Shown here: positions 8,695-16,152 of the stretch, piece after piece
Position numbering within the stretch: position 1 is the first letter of the stretch
How the letters are laid out: the number at the start of each line of letters is the position of its first letter
NCBI GenBank assembly: GCA_051747425.1
Contig: JBNJGD010000003.1
Span: 173,801-237,800, forward strand
DNA from: HTCC5015 sp051747425
GTDB lineage: Bacteria > Pseudomonadota > Gammaproteobacteria > HTCC5015
Reading direction: 5' to 3'
DNA: 64,000 nucleotides
Translations under genes and position numbers: made by a program
Notes under the pieces: generated by a model
What the model was told of the DNA's origin: nothing
Seen by the model: the letters and a program-made list of their open reading frames with translations, nothing else
The model's database searches: none

Positions 8695-8874
8695 GCCAAA
8701 AGAAGGCATTTTTTCAAAATTGTCGCCATTCTGCCCAATGGATACTTTTTATTGCGGGCGACTGTGCTAGATTTTACAAAAATGAGGCTTCCTGGTGCCG
8801 AGCGCGTCATTGACGGAGCACCGGGGAGAGCTTTCTACTGATTTCAACAAATACGCTTTGCAAAGGGAAATAAT
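8695..8874 (+). promoter_or_regulatory. Leader of the second beta-helix gene
   Basis: Homologous to 7049-7228, with the shared blocks gtgccgagcg, cggggagag, tacgct and gcaaaggg. CTGGTGC and GCACCGG around 8792-8825 can form a 7-bp stem. This is a different pairing register from copy 1, so covariation supporting a structure is not established. Confidence 0.4.
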
Positions 8875-10305
8875 ATGAAACCTTATACTTTCCAAAAGGC
8901 GCCGCTGGCGCTTGCACTGGGCTCGGCCATGGCTGCCATGGCTTTTTCGCCGTCTGCTATGGCCTGTACCCCGGATGGCACGGCCGATACCTTCACTGTG
9001 ACTAATACCGATGCCACGGGCTCAGGCAGTTTTGATTTCCAGGTCGGAAGCGCCTCCGAGAGCAGTGGCTGTGATATTGTCGACTTTGACTTGCCCGCGG
9101 GCAGCACCATCGAGATTGATGATTTTGTCCGAGTTTACGGAGATGGTGTGTCCATCCAGGGCCCCGGGTCCGACCAGCTCACCATCACACCTTCGGCGTC
9201 TTCTTCCGGTTACACCTCTTTGAACAGTAGTAACGCAGACTTGTCGATTACAGGATTGACGCTGGATGGCATGGAAGACGATGGCGTCGGTGTCAGAAAT
9301 GCCTCACTGTCACTGGATGATGTGGTTATCCAGAATTCCGGGCGAAGTGGTGTCGATTTCAATGTTGGTGCCAGTGGTTCCGTCAGCGATTTCACTTTTT
9401 CCGTCAAGGACTCCCTGATTACGGGGAATGGTGGGAATATGCCCTATAACGGGGGTGGCGTTTATGTGTATACCTCCGACTACGGTTACGGTGGCACAGT
9501 GGATATGGATATTGAAAACACCACGATCGCCGACAATATGGCGACCTACGGTGGTGGCCTCTACATAGAAGGCTATGGCGGTGTTGCGCAGCCCTATGGT
9601 GGCACTGTTGATGTCACGGTTCTGCAGAGCACGATTTCCGGCAATGAAGCTTCCGATGGGGGCGCCATCAATGTGCGGGACAACGACAACCGTCCGGTCA
9701 GCATGACTGTGCTGCATTCCACAATCACCAACAACACAGGGACTTCGCTGGCTGGTGGTGTCACTTCTGGAGCCTCTGAAGATGTGGTGTTGAACCACAC
9801 CATTGTTGCCGGTAACACCAGTGACCTGGATACCGACAACCCCGACTTGAACGGGGATTTTGAGGCCATCTACAGTTTTATTGGTGTGGACGGCCCCAGT
9901 GCCACGGTCAGCGATGACGGCAACTCAGTGATCAGCGGTGGCGATCCGCAGCTTCTGGACCTGGCCGCCCTGGCCGAACTTAAAGGCTATACATTGCCGA
10001 AAGAAGCCATGGTGCATGTCCCCGACGAGAACAGCCCGGTGATCGATGCCGGTGACATGGCTCTTCAGGCGGGTGAAGGTGGTATTCCGGAGACGGATCA
10101 GGCCGGCTTGCCGCGTGTTTCCTTCGATGCCATCGATATCGGTGCCATTGAGCGACCCTCGCAGAAAGCCATTGACGATGCCGTGGATGATGCGACGGAT
10201 GGCAACGGCCTCACTTTGCCGTCGCCCAGCTCGGGCGGTAGTGCCATGGGTCCCGGTATTCTCGCTCTTCTGATGTCGGTACTGGCCTTCCGCCGCCGGC
10301 GCTGA
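8875..10305 (+). CDS. Exported right-handed beta-helix protein with GlyGly-CTERM-like tail (copy 2)
   Basis: 476 aa, a paralogue of the gene at 7229. The signal peptide is nearly identical, the rungs in the middle are diverged (SLDDVVIQNSGRSGV, GNGGNMPYNGGGVYVY, IADNMATYGGGLYIEG, TISGNEASDGGAINV), and the C-terminal 145 residues are almost identical, including the choice-of-anchor Q-like ending and the GGS-hydrophobic-RRRR tail. Cys30 and Cys65 are conserved in both copies and could form a disulfide. It has six N-x-S/T sequons. The protein is probably surface-exposed or released. It lies just upstream of the glycosylation cassette, which may act on it, but no direct link is visible. Confidence 0.88.
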   Translation: MKPYTFQKAPLALALGSAMAAMAFSPSAMACTPDGTADTFTVTNTDATGSGSFDFQVGSASESSGCDIVDFDLPAGSTIEIDDFVRVYGDGVSIQGPGSDQLTITPSASSSGYTSLNSSNADLSITGLTLDGMEDDGVGVRNASLSLDDVVIQNSGRSGVDFNVGASGSVSDFTFSVKDSLITGNGGNMPYNGGGVYVYTSDYGYGGTVDMDIENTTIADNMATYGGGLYIEGYGGVAQPYGGTVDVTVLQSTISGNEASDGGAINVRDNDNRPVSMTVLHSTITNNTGTSLAGGVTSGASEDVVLNHTIVAGNTSDLDTDNPDLNGDFEAIYSFIGVDGPSATVSDDGNSVISGGDPQLLDLAALAELKGYTLPKEAMVHVPDENSPVIDAGDMALQAGEGGIPETDQAGLPRVSFDAIDIGAIERPSQKAIDDAVDDATDGNGLTLPSPSSGGSAMGPGILALLMSVLAFRRRR

Positions 10306-10318
10306 AGTGTGCCTAAAC

Positions 10319-10349
10319 TAAAAGAGGCCTCTTCGGAGGCCTTTTTTTT
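10319..10349 (+). terminator. Rho-independent terminator, copy 2
   Basis: Same hairpin as at 8665 (GAGGCCTC-TTCG-GAGGCC) followed by eight T. The sulfotransferase ATG starts only 22 bases after it, so the downstream cassette must be read through this terminator or use a promoter close to or inside it. Confidence 0.9.
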
Positions 10350-10370
10350 GCAAGGAAGGACTTTGCGTTT

Positions 10371-11186
10371 ATGAAGTATCTTTTTGTCGGTGGCAGTCAG
10401 CGTTCAGGCACCACCATGCTGCAAAAGTTGTTGTGCCTGGATCCGGTCACCACACCTCGCCTGGCAGAGGCCAGTTATTTTCGCGCCCTGGTCCAGGCCT
10501 ATCAATTGGGTTTGAATGATTTTGAGCACGATACTCAAAGCTATTTTGACACGCCCCTGGCTTTCCGCCACTTTCACTCCGGTCTGTGCTATCAGTTTCT
10601 CAACCGCACTCTGGCGTCGCATCCCCAGGCGAGCACGCTGGTGTTAAAGGAACCTCACCTGACGCCACTGTTTCCACGGGTGCATGAACTGATCCCCGAT
10701 GCCCGCTTTGTGGTCATTGTCAGGGATCCGCTGGATATCATCGCCTCCATGATTGGTGTGGGCGAACGCATGGCCGAACAGGGGGATCAGCACTTCTTCC
10801 AGCAACGGGATATTCCGGCGCTGGCCAATCACATCAAGTCTTTCTACGCACCGGTGATCAATCACAAGCAACCGGCCTTTCAGGACCGCGTTATGACTGT
10901 GCGCTATGAAGATCTGGCCAGTCACCCTGAAAACCTGCGGGATCGCTTGAGCCGCTTCACGGGCTTGCCCTTGGCCACCGACCTCCGCCAGCCGCTGAAC
11001 CCCGAGGGGGTTAGCGATGCCGGTGAAGCGCAGAAGCGTTACCACCCCTGGCTTACCGAGCTGAACGACGGCGCCGTATCGACGCAGTCGGTGGGGCGCT
11101 ATCGCCAGGTGTTGTCAGAGGAGGAGCAGACCCAGGCCCGTGAAGCTTGTGCCGATTTCAATACACTCTTTGGTTATCAGACATGA
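10371..11186 (+). CDS. Sulfotransferase family protein
   Basis: 271 aa. The N-terminal PAPS phosphate-binding loop is clear (FVGGSQRSGTTMLQKLLCLD), and the second PAPS motif is around residue 115 (RFVVIVRDPLDIIASM). A cytoplasmic enzyme that moves sulfate from PAPS to a hydroxyl or amine of a glycan, lipid or protein; the acceptor is not predictable. It is the first of seven genes that mostly overlap by 4 to 11 bases, and its stop overlaps the next start as ATGA. RBS AAGGAAGGA precedes the ATG. Confidence 0.9.
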   Translation: MKYLFVGGSQRSGTTMLQKLLCLDPVTTPRLAEASYFRALVQAYQLGLNDFEHDTQSYFDTPLAFRHFHSGLCYQFLNRTLASHPQASTLVLKEPHLTPLFPRVHELIPDARFVVIVRDPLDIIASMIGVGERMAEQGDQHFFQQRDIPALANHIKSFYAPVINHKQPAFQDRVMTVRYEDLASHPENLRDRLSRFTGLPLATDLRQPLNPEGVSDAGEAQKRYHPWLTELNDGAVSTQSVGRYRQVLSEEEQTQAREACADFNTLFGYQT

Positions 11187-13057
11187 GTGAATTGCTCGAG
11201 GCTCTGGAGCGGGCGGTTTTTACCAGTCAGGCGGAAGAAGTCTTGCCCCGCTTGCACGCGGTATTGTCCGATGAAGAGGGAGAGGACATTCCCGCCGGCC
11301 AGGGTGTGGCGTACTACAACCGACTGGCCCAGGTGATCTCCCAGTGGCTTCTCAATGAAGACACCCGCATCGATTACTCCGCGTATTGTCTGTTGTGCGC
11401 GCACCAGCATCACATGGTTTGTATTTTTGCCTGCAGTGATTTTGGCAATGCCGATCATGTGATTTCGGCCCTGGCCAATATCAGGGATCCGCAAAATATC
11501 GGCTTCAGTGGCGAGAACAACTTGTTCAAATGCCTGGCCTGTTACTGGGTGACCAGTCACTACCACTTCAACCTGGAGGCACTGGCTAAAAGCCATCCCT
11601 TCCTGGTGATGCCGTTGCTAACTGGAATGCTGTCCTGCGATTTTTTTATTTCGCCGCCCATACTGAAAAAGATCAATGAACTTCTGACCAGTGACTGGTC
11701 GTCACTGGAGACACAGGTGCCGGCACTGCCCCAGCAGCTCAACTTGTCCGCCGCCTGGATGGGGTGCAGTTATGCCACCACAGCCAACAAGCACCACATC
11801 AAAAAATGGCTCAACCGACTTTGCCGAAATGTGGTGGTAGAGCGAGGCTGGGATCAATACGAGGTGTCTGTGGATACGCCACCCAGAGACCCCGTTGGCG
11901 TTGCCGGGAACAAACCGGTGCTGGCTATCGTTCTGGAGCACTTTCACTCCAAACACGCCATGTACCGCTGTTTTTCCGGTGCCATCAGTACCCTCAGGCC
12001 CCACTTTTATGTGGTGGCCGTCGTCGCCGATCAGGCCGTCGACGATGTGGCCAGACAGCTGTTTGATCAGGTGATCGAATTTGATGTCTGTGGTGCGCAA
12101 CTGGATGCCAGTGAGCCGCTCAAGGCGCTCAGGTCACTAGAGCCCGTTATGTTGTACTACCCGAGTCTCGGTATGGCCAACTTCAGTTTGCAGCTGGCCA
12201 GTCTCCGCCTGGCGCCGGTTCAGTGCATGGGGCTGGGGCATCCCGCCACCAGCCATATGCCCGCGATGGATTTTGTGGTGGTTCAGGAACAGGATTTTGT
12301 CACCGAGCGCGTGTTTTCCGAAATGGTGGTTTTGACCGGCAATGAGACCTCACCGACGATGGACTGGGTTCGCCAGGCCATTCCCGAACCGGGGCGCGAG
12401 CGCGGCGGTCCGGTCTTGCGCATTGGCGTGACTTCAAAGCACATGAAGATCAACGCCGAATTTCTCGCACTTTGCCGACAGCTCTGGGACAGGCTGGAGG
12501 CCTCGGGACAATTCGAGACCGTGGAATTTCATGTGTTTCCCGGAGTCACCGGCCGCCTGCTCGATTGGGTAGAGCGGGCGATTGTCCGGGTGTTGCCGAC
12601 GGCTACAGTGTATCCCACGGTGGACTACGCCCGGTATCTCGCCTGGCTGGACCGCTGTGACTTTCGTTTGGGCACCTTTCCCTTTGGCGGAGCCAATACC
12701 AATATGGACTGCTTTGGTCTGGGTATCCCTTTCGTCGCCATGCGCGGCGATGAGCCGCACGCCAGGGCGGATATTGCCCAGATGGAGCAGGCTGATTTGC
12801 CGGACTGGCTGATGGCCAATAACCGGGAAGAGTACCTGGCCGCCGCCGAGCGACTGGCTGTGAATGCAGGGGAGAGACAGGCCATCAGCCGGGGGATGCA
12901 GGCTCTGGACCAACACCATTTCTTCCTCACACCCGAGCGCAAGGGCGCCGGGCACTTTGCCGGCACACTTCAGTGGCTGGCCTTGAACGGGCCGCGCGCG
13001 CTGCAAGCCGGGCGTCGGGTTTGGGCTTTGCAAGATCAGGGTGAGGCAGTGGGATGA
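11183..13057 (+). CDS. HMW1C/NGT-like glycosyltransferase (GT41)
   Basis: 624 aa, close to the usual HMW1C length of about 620. The N-terminal half is helical. The C-terminal half carries motifs that align with Actinobacillus NGT: LAPVQCMGLGHPATSHMPAM, GVTSKHMKINAEFL (the Lys aligns with the UDP-sugar-binding Lys of TTMKLN), CDFRLGTFPFGGANTNMD (NGT: NPFPFGNTN), GDEPHARADI (NGT: EVHEHID), and LPDWLMANNREEYLAAAERL (NGT: LPEWLIANTVDEY). Characterised members add glucose or galactose to Asn in N-x-S/T in the cytoplasm, before export. Both adjacent beta-helix proteins carry such sequons. The acceptor here is unproven. The ATG at 11183 overlaps the previous stop. Confidence 0.88.
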   Translation: MSELLEALERAVFTSQAEEVLPRLHAVLSDEEGEDIPAGQGVAYYNRLAQVISQWLLNEDTRIDYSAYCLLCAHQHHMVCIFACSDFGNADHVISALANIRDPQNIGFSGENNLFKCLACYWVTSHYHFNLEALAKSHPFLVMPLLTGMLSCDFFISPPILKKINELLTSDWSSLETQVPALPQQLNLSAAWMGCSYATTANKHHIKKWLNRLCRNVVVERGWDQYEVSVDTPPRDPVGVAGNKPVLAIVLEHFHSKHAMYRCFSGAISTLRPHFYVVAVVADQAVDDVARQLFDQVIEFDVCGAQLDASEPLKALRSLEPVMLYYPSLGMANFSLQLASLRLAPVQCMGLGHPATSHMPAMDFVVVQEQDFVTERVFSEMVVLTGNETSPTMDWVRQAIPEPGRERGGPVLRIGVTSKHMKINAEFLALCRQLWDRLEASGQFETVEFHVFPGVTGRLLDWVERAIVRVLPTATVYPTVDYARYLAWLDRCDFRLGTFPFGGANTNMDCFGLGIPFVAMRGDEPHARADIAQMEQADLPDWLMANNREEYLAAAERLAVNAGERQAISRGMQALDQHHFFLTPERKGAGHFAGTLQWLALNGPRALQAGRRVWALQDQGEAVG

Positions 13058-13719
13058 GAGTTGCTGTGAACTACCCCTATTTTGTGCCCTACGCCGGTTA
13101 CTTTCGCCTGTTGTCGGCAACGGATGTTCTAGTGCTGTTTGACTGCGTGCCCTTTCCCCGGCGCGGTTATGTCCATCGCAACCAGCTGACGGACTACTAC
13201 GATCGTCCCGGCTGGCTGACCCTGCCAATCGACAAAGTGCCCAGAAGTACCTCCGTGCGCGATATCCGCCTGGCGCGTCCGGCCGCCGAAGCTTTTGCCG
13301 AGCAGGCCCGCCGCTTTCCCGTTTTGCAAGGCCCGGGGGTTGAAGAGCATCCTCTGGTTCAGGCCTGCATGAAACCGACTACGAATCTGGTGGACTATCT
13401 GGAAGAAACCCTGAGAGTCACTGCCGATTGTCTGGGCTTGCCCTTCAATGTGATTCGCTCGAGCTCCCTGAACATCGACCCGACATTGCGCGGCGAGGCG
13501 CGGGTTCTGGCCATCGTCAAAGCGTTGGACGGAACGGCTTACTGGAATGCCCCGGGCGGTCGCCACCTTTACAGCCAGGAACGGTTTGATCGCCAGGGTG
13601 TTTCACTGAACTATCTGGACTACTATCGAGGCTCCAACAGGAGCATTCTTCAGCGCCTTTTGGAAGAAGATGCCGATGATTTGAAGCGCGAGATAGAGAG
13701 GCAGGTTCCCCGTGGCTGA
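13054..13719 (+). CDS. WbqC-like family protein
   Basis: 221 aa. The N-terminus (VNYPYFVPYAGYFRLLSATDVLVLFD) and the following RGYVHRNQL, plus the C-terminal ILAIVKALDGTAYWNAPGGRHLY, are typical of WbqC-like proteins. These are found in O-antigen, capsule and flagellin glycosylation loci, and their biochemical role is not settled. It overlaps the glycosyltransferase (ATGA) and the next gene by 8 bases. No nucleotide-sugar aminotransferase, its frequent partner, is present in this cassette. Confidence 0.85.
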   Translation: MRVAVNYPYFVPYAGYFRLLSATDVLVLFDCVPFPRRGYVHRNQLTDYYDRPGWLTLPIDKVPRSTSVRDIRLARPAAEAFAEQARRFPVLQGPGVEEHPLVQACMKPTTNLVDYLEETLRVTADCLGLPFNVIRSSSLNIDPTLRGEARVLAIVKALDGTAYWNAPGGRHLYSQERFDRQGVSLNYLDYYRGSNRSILQRLLEEDADDLKREIERQVPRG

Positions 13720-14386
13720 TGTGATTGTTTTTGGCGTTAACGACACCGCTCAACTGGCACAGTTTTACCTGCGTGAAGACAGTGAGCACCGGGTGGTGGC
13801 CTTCACGGTCGATACCGATTACTTGCCGCCCGGTCGCGAGTTCATGGGTTTGCCTGTAGTGCCCTTTGAGCAGCTGGAAAACCACTTTCCTCCCGATCAG
13901 TTTCGCTGCTTTGCTCCCATGACCGGCAGCGGAATGAATCGCCCCCGCGCCGATGTGTATCACCGGATCCGGCAAAGGGGTTACCGCTGCATCTCCTATA
14001 TCAGTTCCAGAGCCACGGTATGGAGCGACCGGATTGGCGAGAATGTATTGATACTCGAGGACAACACCATCCAGCCTTTCGTCACGATTGGCAACAATGT
14101 CAGTCTTTGGAGCGGCAATCACATCGGCCACCACAGTCGCATTGGCGATCATGTCACGGTGACTTCCCACGCCGTTGTCTCGGGTCACTGTGACATTGGC
14201 GACTACAGTTTTCTCGGTGTGAATTGCACTCTGCGCGACGGTCTCAAGCTGGCGGAGGGGAGTTTCATTGCCATGTCGGCTTCGCTGGTGGATGACACCG
14301 AGGCCTGGTGCGCCTACGCCGGCCAGCCGGCCCAGCGGTTGTCGCGACCCAGCGACGAGATGAAGATCTACCACAATGAGCGTTGA
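13712..14386 (+). CDS. NeuD/PglD-like sugar O- or N-acetyltransferase
   Basis: 224 aa with a GTG start (MADVIVFG). The N-terminal half is a small nucleotide-sugar-binding alpha/beta domain (VIVFGVNDTAQLAQFYL). The C-terminal half is a left-handed beta-helix made of hexapeptide repeats (IGENVLILEDNTIQPFVTIG, IGHHSRIGDHVTVTSHAVVS, and then IGDYSFLGVNCTL). This architecture fits acetyl-CoA-dependent modification of a sugar in a surface glycan. The conserved His expected in the helix could be one in GHHSRIG, but this is not certain. The start overlaps the wbqC-like stop by 8 bases. Confidence 0.88.
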   Translation: MADVIVFGVNDTAQLAQFYLREDSEHRVVAFTVDTDYLPPGREFMGLPVVPFEQLENHFPPDQFRCFAPMTGSGMNRPRADVYHRIRQRGYRCISYISSRATVWSDRIGENVLILEDNTIQPFVTIGNNVSLWSGNHIGHHSRIGDHVTVTSHAVVSGHCDIGDYSFLGVNCTLRDGLKLAEGSFIAMSASLVDDTEAWCAYAGQPAQRLSRPSDEMKIYHNER

Positions 14387-15329
14387 TCAATGGGTCAAGC
14401 GAGGTCTGATCTATGCTCCGCCGGATGGCAGCGACTGGCGCCAGACCCATGCCCAGTTGCCCGTGGTCGACGACGCCCACCCCGACTACTGGCGCATTTA
14501 CTACAGCAGCCGTGACCGAAGTGGCCAGAGCATGCCGGCCTGGTTTGATGTGGAGGCCGGTCGGCCAGAGCATCTGCTGAGGGAAAATATTGGCCCCCTG
14601 TTTCTGCCTGGAGAGGGCGAGGCCTTTGATCGCCACGGCATTATGCCCACGGCGGTGGTCACCGAGGGCAACCGGACCCTGTTGTACTACATCGGCTGGT
14701 CCCGGCAGACCGATGTGCCCTATCGCAATGCTATCGGTCTAGCCGTATCGGAATCCGGCGATACTTTTGAGCGCTGGTCGGACCAACCCTTGATCGGCGT
14801 CAATGCGGTCGACCCGGTGTATACCGGAACATTGAATGTGCTGCGCGAAGGTGATGACTGGCACGGTTATTACATGAGTTGTACCGGCTGGCATGAGCGG
14901 GAAGGGCGGCTGGAACCCCGTTATCACCTGCGCTATGCGCACTCGAAGGATGGCTTTGACTGGCATCGCGATGGCCGGGTTGTTATTGACTTTGCCTCGC
15001 CCGGTGAAGGGGGTGTGGTGGCGGCCTCCACCCTGAAGCTGGGGCCCGGCGATTACCGAATGTGGTACTGCTATCGCGGTGCCGGCGATTTTCGCCATGA
15101 TCCGTCAGAGAGCTACCGAATTGGCATGGCCCGGTCCAGTGACGCGGTGCACTGGCGGCGTTGTGATGAACAGGTGGGTATTGAGCGCTCTGCCGACGGC
15201 TGGGACAGCCTCATGCAGTGTTATCCCAATGTCGTGCGCTACGGCAACCGGCTGTATTTGTTCTACAATGGCAACGGGTTTGGGCAGTCCGGCATTGGCT
15301 ATGCAACGATGGAGATCAAAGGTGAGTGA
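14376..15329 (+). CDS. Predicted beta-propeller protein, glycosidase-like (GH43/GH130 or GINT1-N-like)
   Basis: 317 aa, soluble, no signal peptide. It has repeated blade-like motifs of the type WRIYYSSRDRSGQ, LLYYIGWSRQTDVPYRNAIG, WHGYYMSCTGWH, YHLRYAHSKDGFDWHRDG, YRMWYCYRGAG, YRIGMARSSDAVHWRR, and LYLFYNGNGFGQSGIGYA. The S.DG..W and A.S.D...W patterns are typical of five-bladed propellers in inverting glycosidases and phosphorylases. It could trim or phosphorolyse a sugar, or serve as a scaffold. The catalytic acids cannot be assigned with confidence. It overlaps the acetyltransferase by 11 bases and the next gene by 8. Confidence 0.8.
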   Translation: MSVDQWVKRGLIYAPPDGSDWRQTHAQLPVVDDAHPDYWRIYYSSRDRSGQSMPAWFDVEAGRPEHLLRENIGPLFLPGEGEAFDRHGIMPTAVVTEGNRTLLYYIGWSRQTDVPYRNAIGLAVSESGDTFERWSDQPLIGVNAVDPVYTGTLNVLREGDDWHGYYMSCTGWHEREGRLEPRYHLRYAHSKDGFDWHRDGRVVIDFASPGEGGVVAASTLKLGPGDYRMWYCYRGAGDFRHDPSESYRIGMARSSDAVHWRRCDEQVGIERSADGWDSLMQCYPNVVRYGNRLYLFYNGNGFGQSGIGYATMEIKGE

Positions 15330-16143
15330 AACCGATACAGACCGCGTCATTCGCGAAGTGGCCGAGCAGGGCTACGCCAGAATGGCCGGCGTCTTTGAAC
15401 CGTCTGAAGTGGCGGCCATGCTCACCCGGGTCCACCAATTGGCGGCCAATAATACGCAGGCGATCCGTGACCTGCCGAGACTGGATCAGGGACAGGAAAC
15501 CGTCTACAACCTGCAAAACAAGGATGTCGATATTCTCAAGACGCTGTTGCACAACCCGGCCATTACCCGTGTGCTGTGCCACTTTTTGAACGACCAGTGG
15601 CACAAGGCGATTGATCTCTCCGAGCCCAATTACATACTGCGCTCTTTTTCCGCGCGCAATAACCGGGTGCCGGCGCCGTTGCATATCGATTCTTTTATTC
15701 CCTACCGCGGCGAGCATCCACTGTCCATGCAAGTGGCGGTGATACTCGAAGACCAGAGCGAAGAGAATGGCTGTACCGTGGTGATTCCCGGCAGTCACCA
15801 GAGTGGCGAGTATGTCAGCCAGGATCAAAGAGAAAACGCAGTGCCAGTGGCCTCCAAGGCCGGTGATGTGGTTTTCTGGGACAGCCGCATCTGGCATGGC
15901 ACACTGGAAAACCGGACGGATCAGTCCCGCTGGTCCCTGATCGCCACCTTTGTTCGCTGGTGGATCAAGCAGGGCTACCAGATTACCCGCGCGCTGCCCG
16001 AGTCGGTCTACCGTGAACTGAGCGACCGCGACAAGGCCGTCATGGGCTTTTGTTCGATGCCGTTGCGAGACGAGACCCGGGGCATTGATTTCAAAAAGGG
16101 CTACGACGATTTGTTGCCCCGCGTTTCTGATTACGAACAATAG
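15322..16143 (+). CDS. Phytanoyl-CoA dioxygenase (PhyH)-like Fe(II)/2-oxoglutarate oxygenase
   Basis: 273 aa from the GTG at 15322, which overlaps the previous stop. The facial triad is visible: HID in PAPLHIDSFIPYRG and the distal His in VVFWDSRIWHGTLENRT, with the 2-oxoglutarate-binding Arg likely in DQSRWSL. GCTVVIPGSHQSG is typical of the PhyH family. Substrate unknown; inside a glycan locus it could hydroxylate a sugar, a lipid carrier or a side chain. A nine-base gap separates it from the dehydratase gene. Confidence 0.88.
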   Translation: MSETDTDRVIREVAEQGYARMAGVFEPSEVAAMLTRVHQLAANNTQAIRDLPRLDQGQETVYNLQNKDVDILKTLLHNPAITRVLCHFLNDQWHKAIDLSEPNYILRSFSARNNRVPAPLHIDSFIPYRGEHPLSMQVAVILEDQSEENGCTVVIPGSHQSGEYVSQDQRENAVPVASKAGDVVFWDSRIWHGTLENRTDQSRWSLIATFVRWWIKQGYQITRALPESVYRELSDRDKAVMGFCSMPLRDETRGIDFKKGYDDLLPRVSDYEQ

Positions 16144-16152
16144 GAAAACCCT

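Noticed and set aside
7049..8874. Cyclic-di-GMP-I riboswitch suggested by ..acgcaaagg.. in the leaders
   Set aside because: The rest of the consensus (the paired helices and tetraloop receptor) is absent and the block sits at the ribosome-binding position.
12434..13228. Minus-strand frame opposite the NGT-like gene
   Set aside because: It covers two convincing plus-strand genes and has shadow composition.
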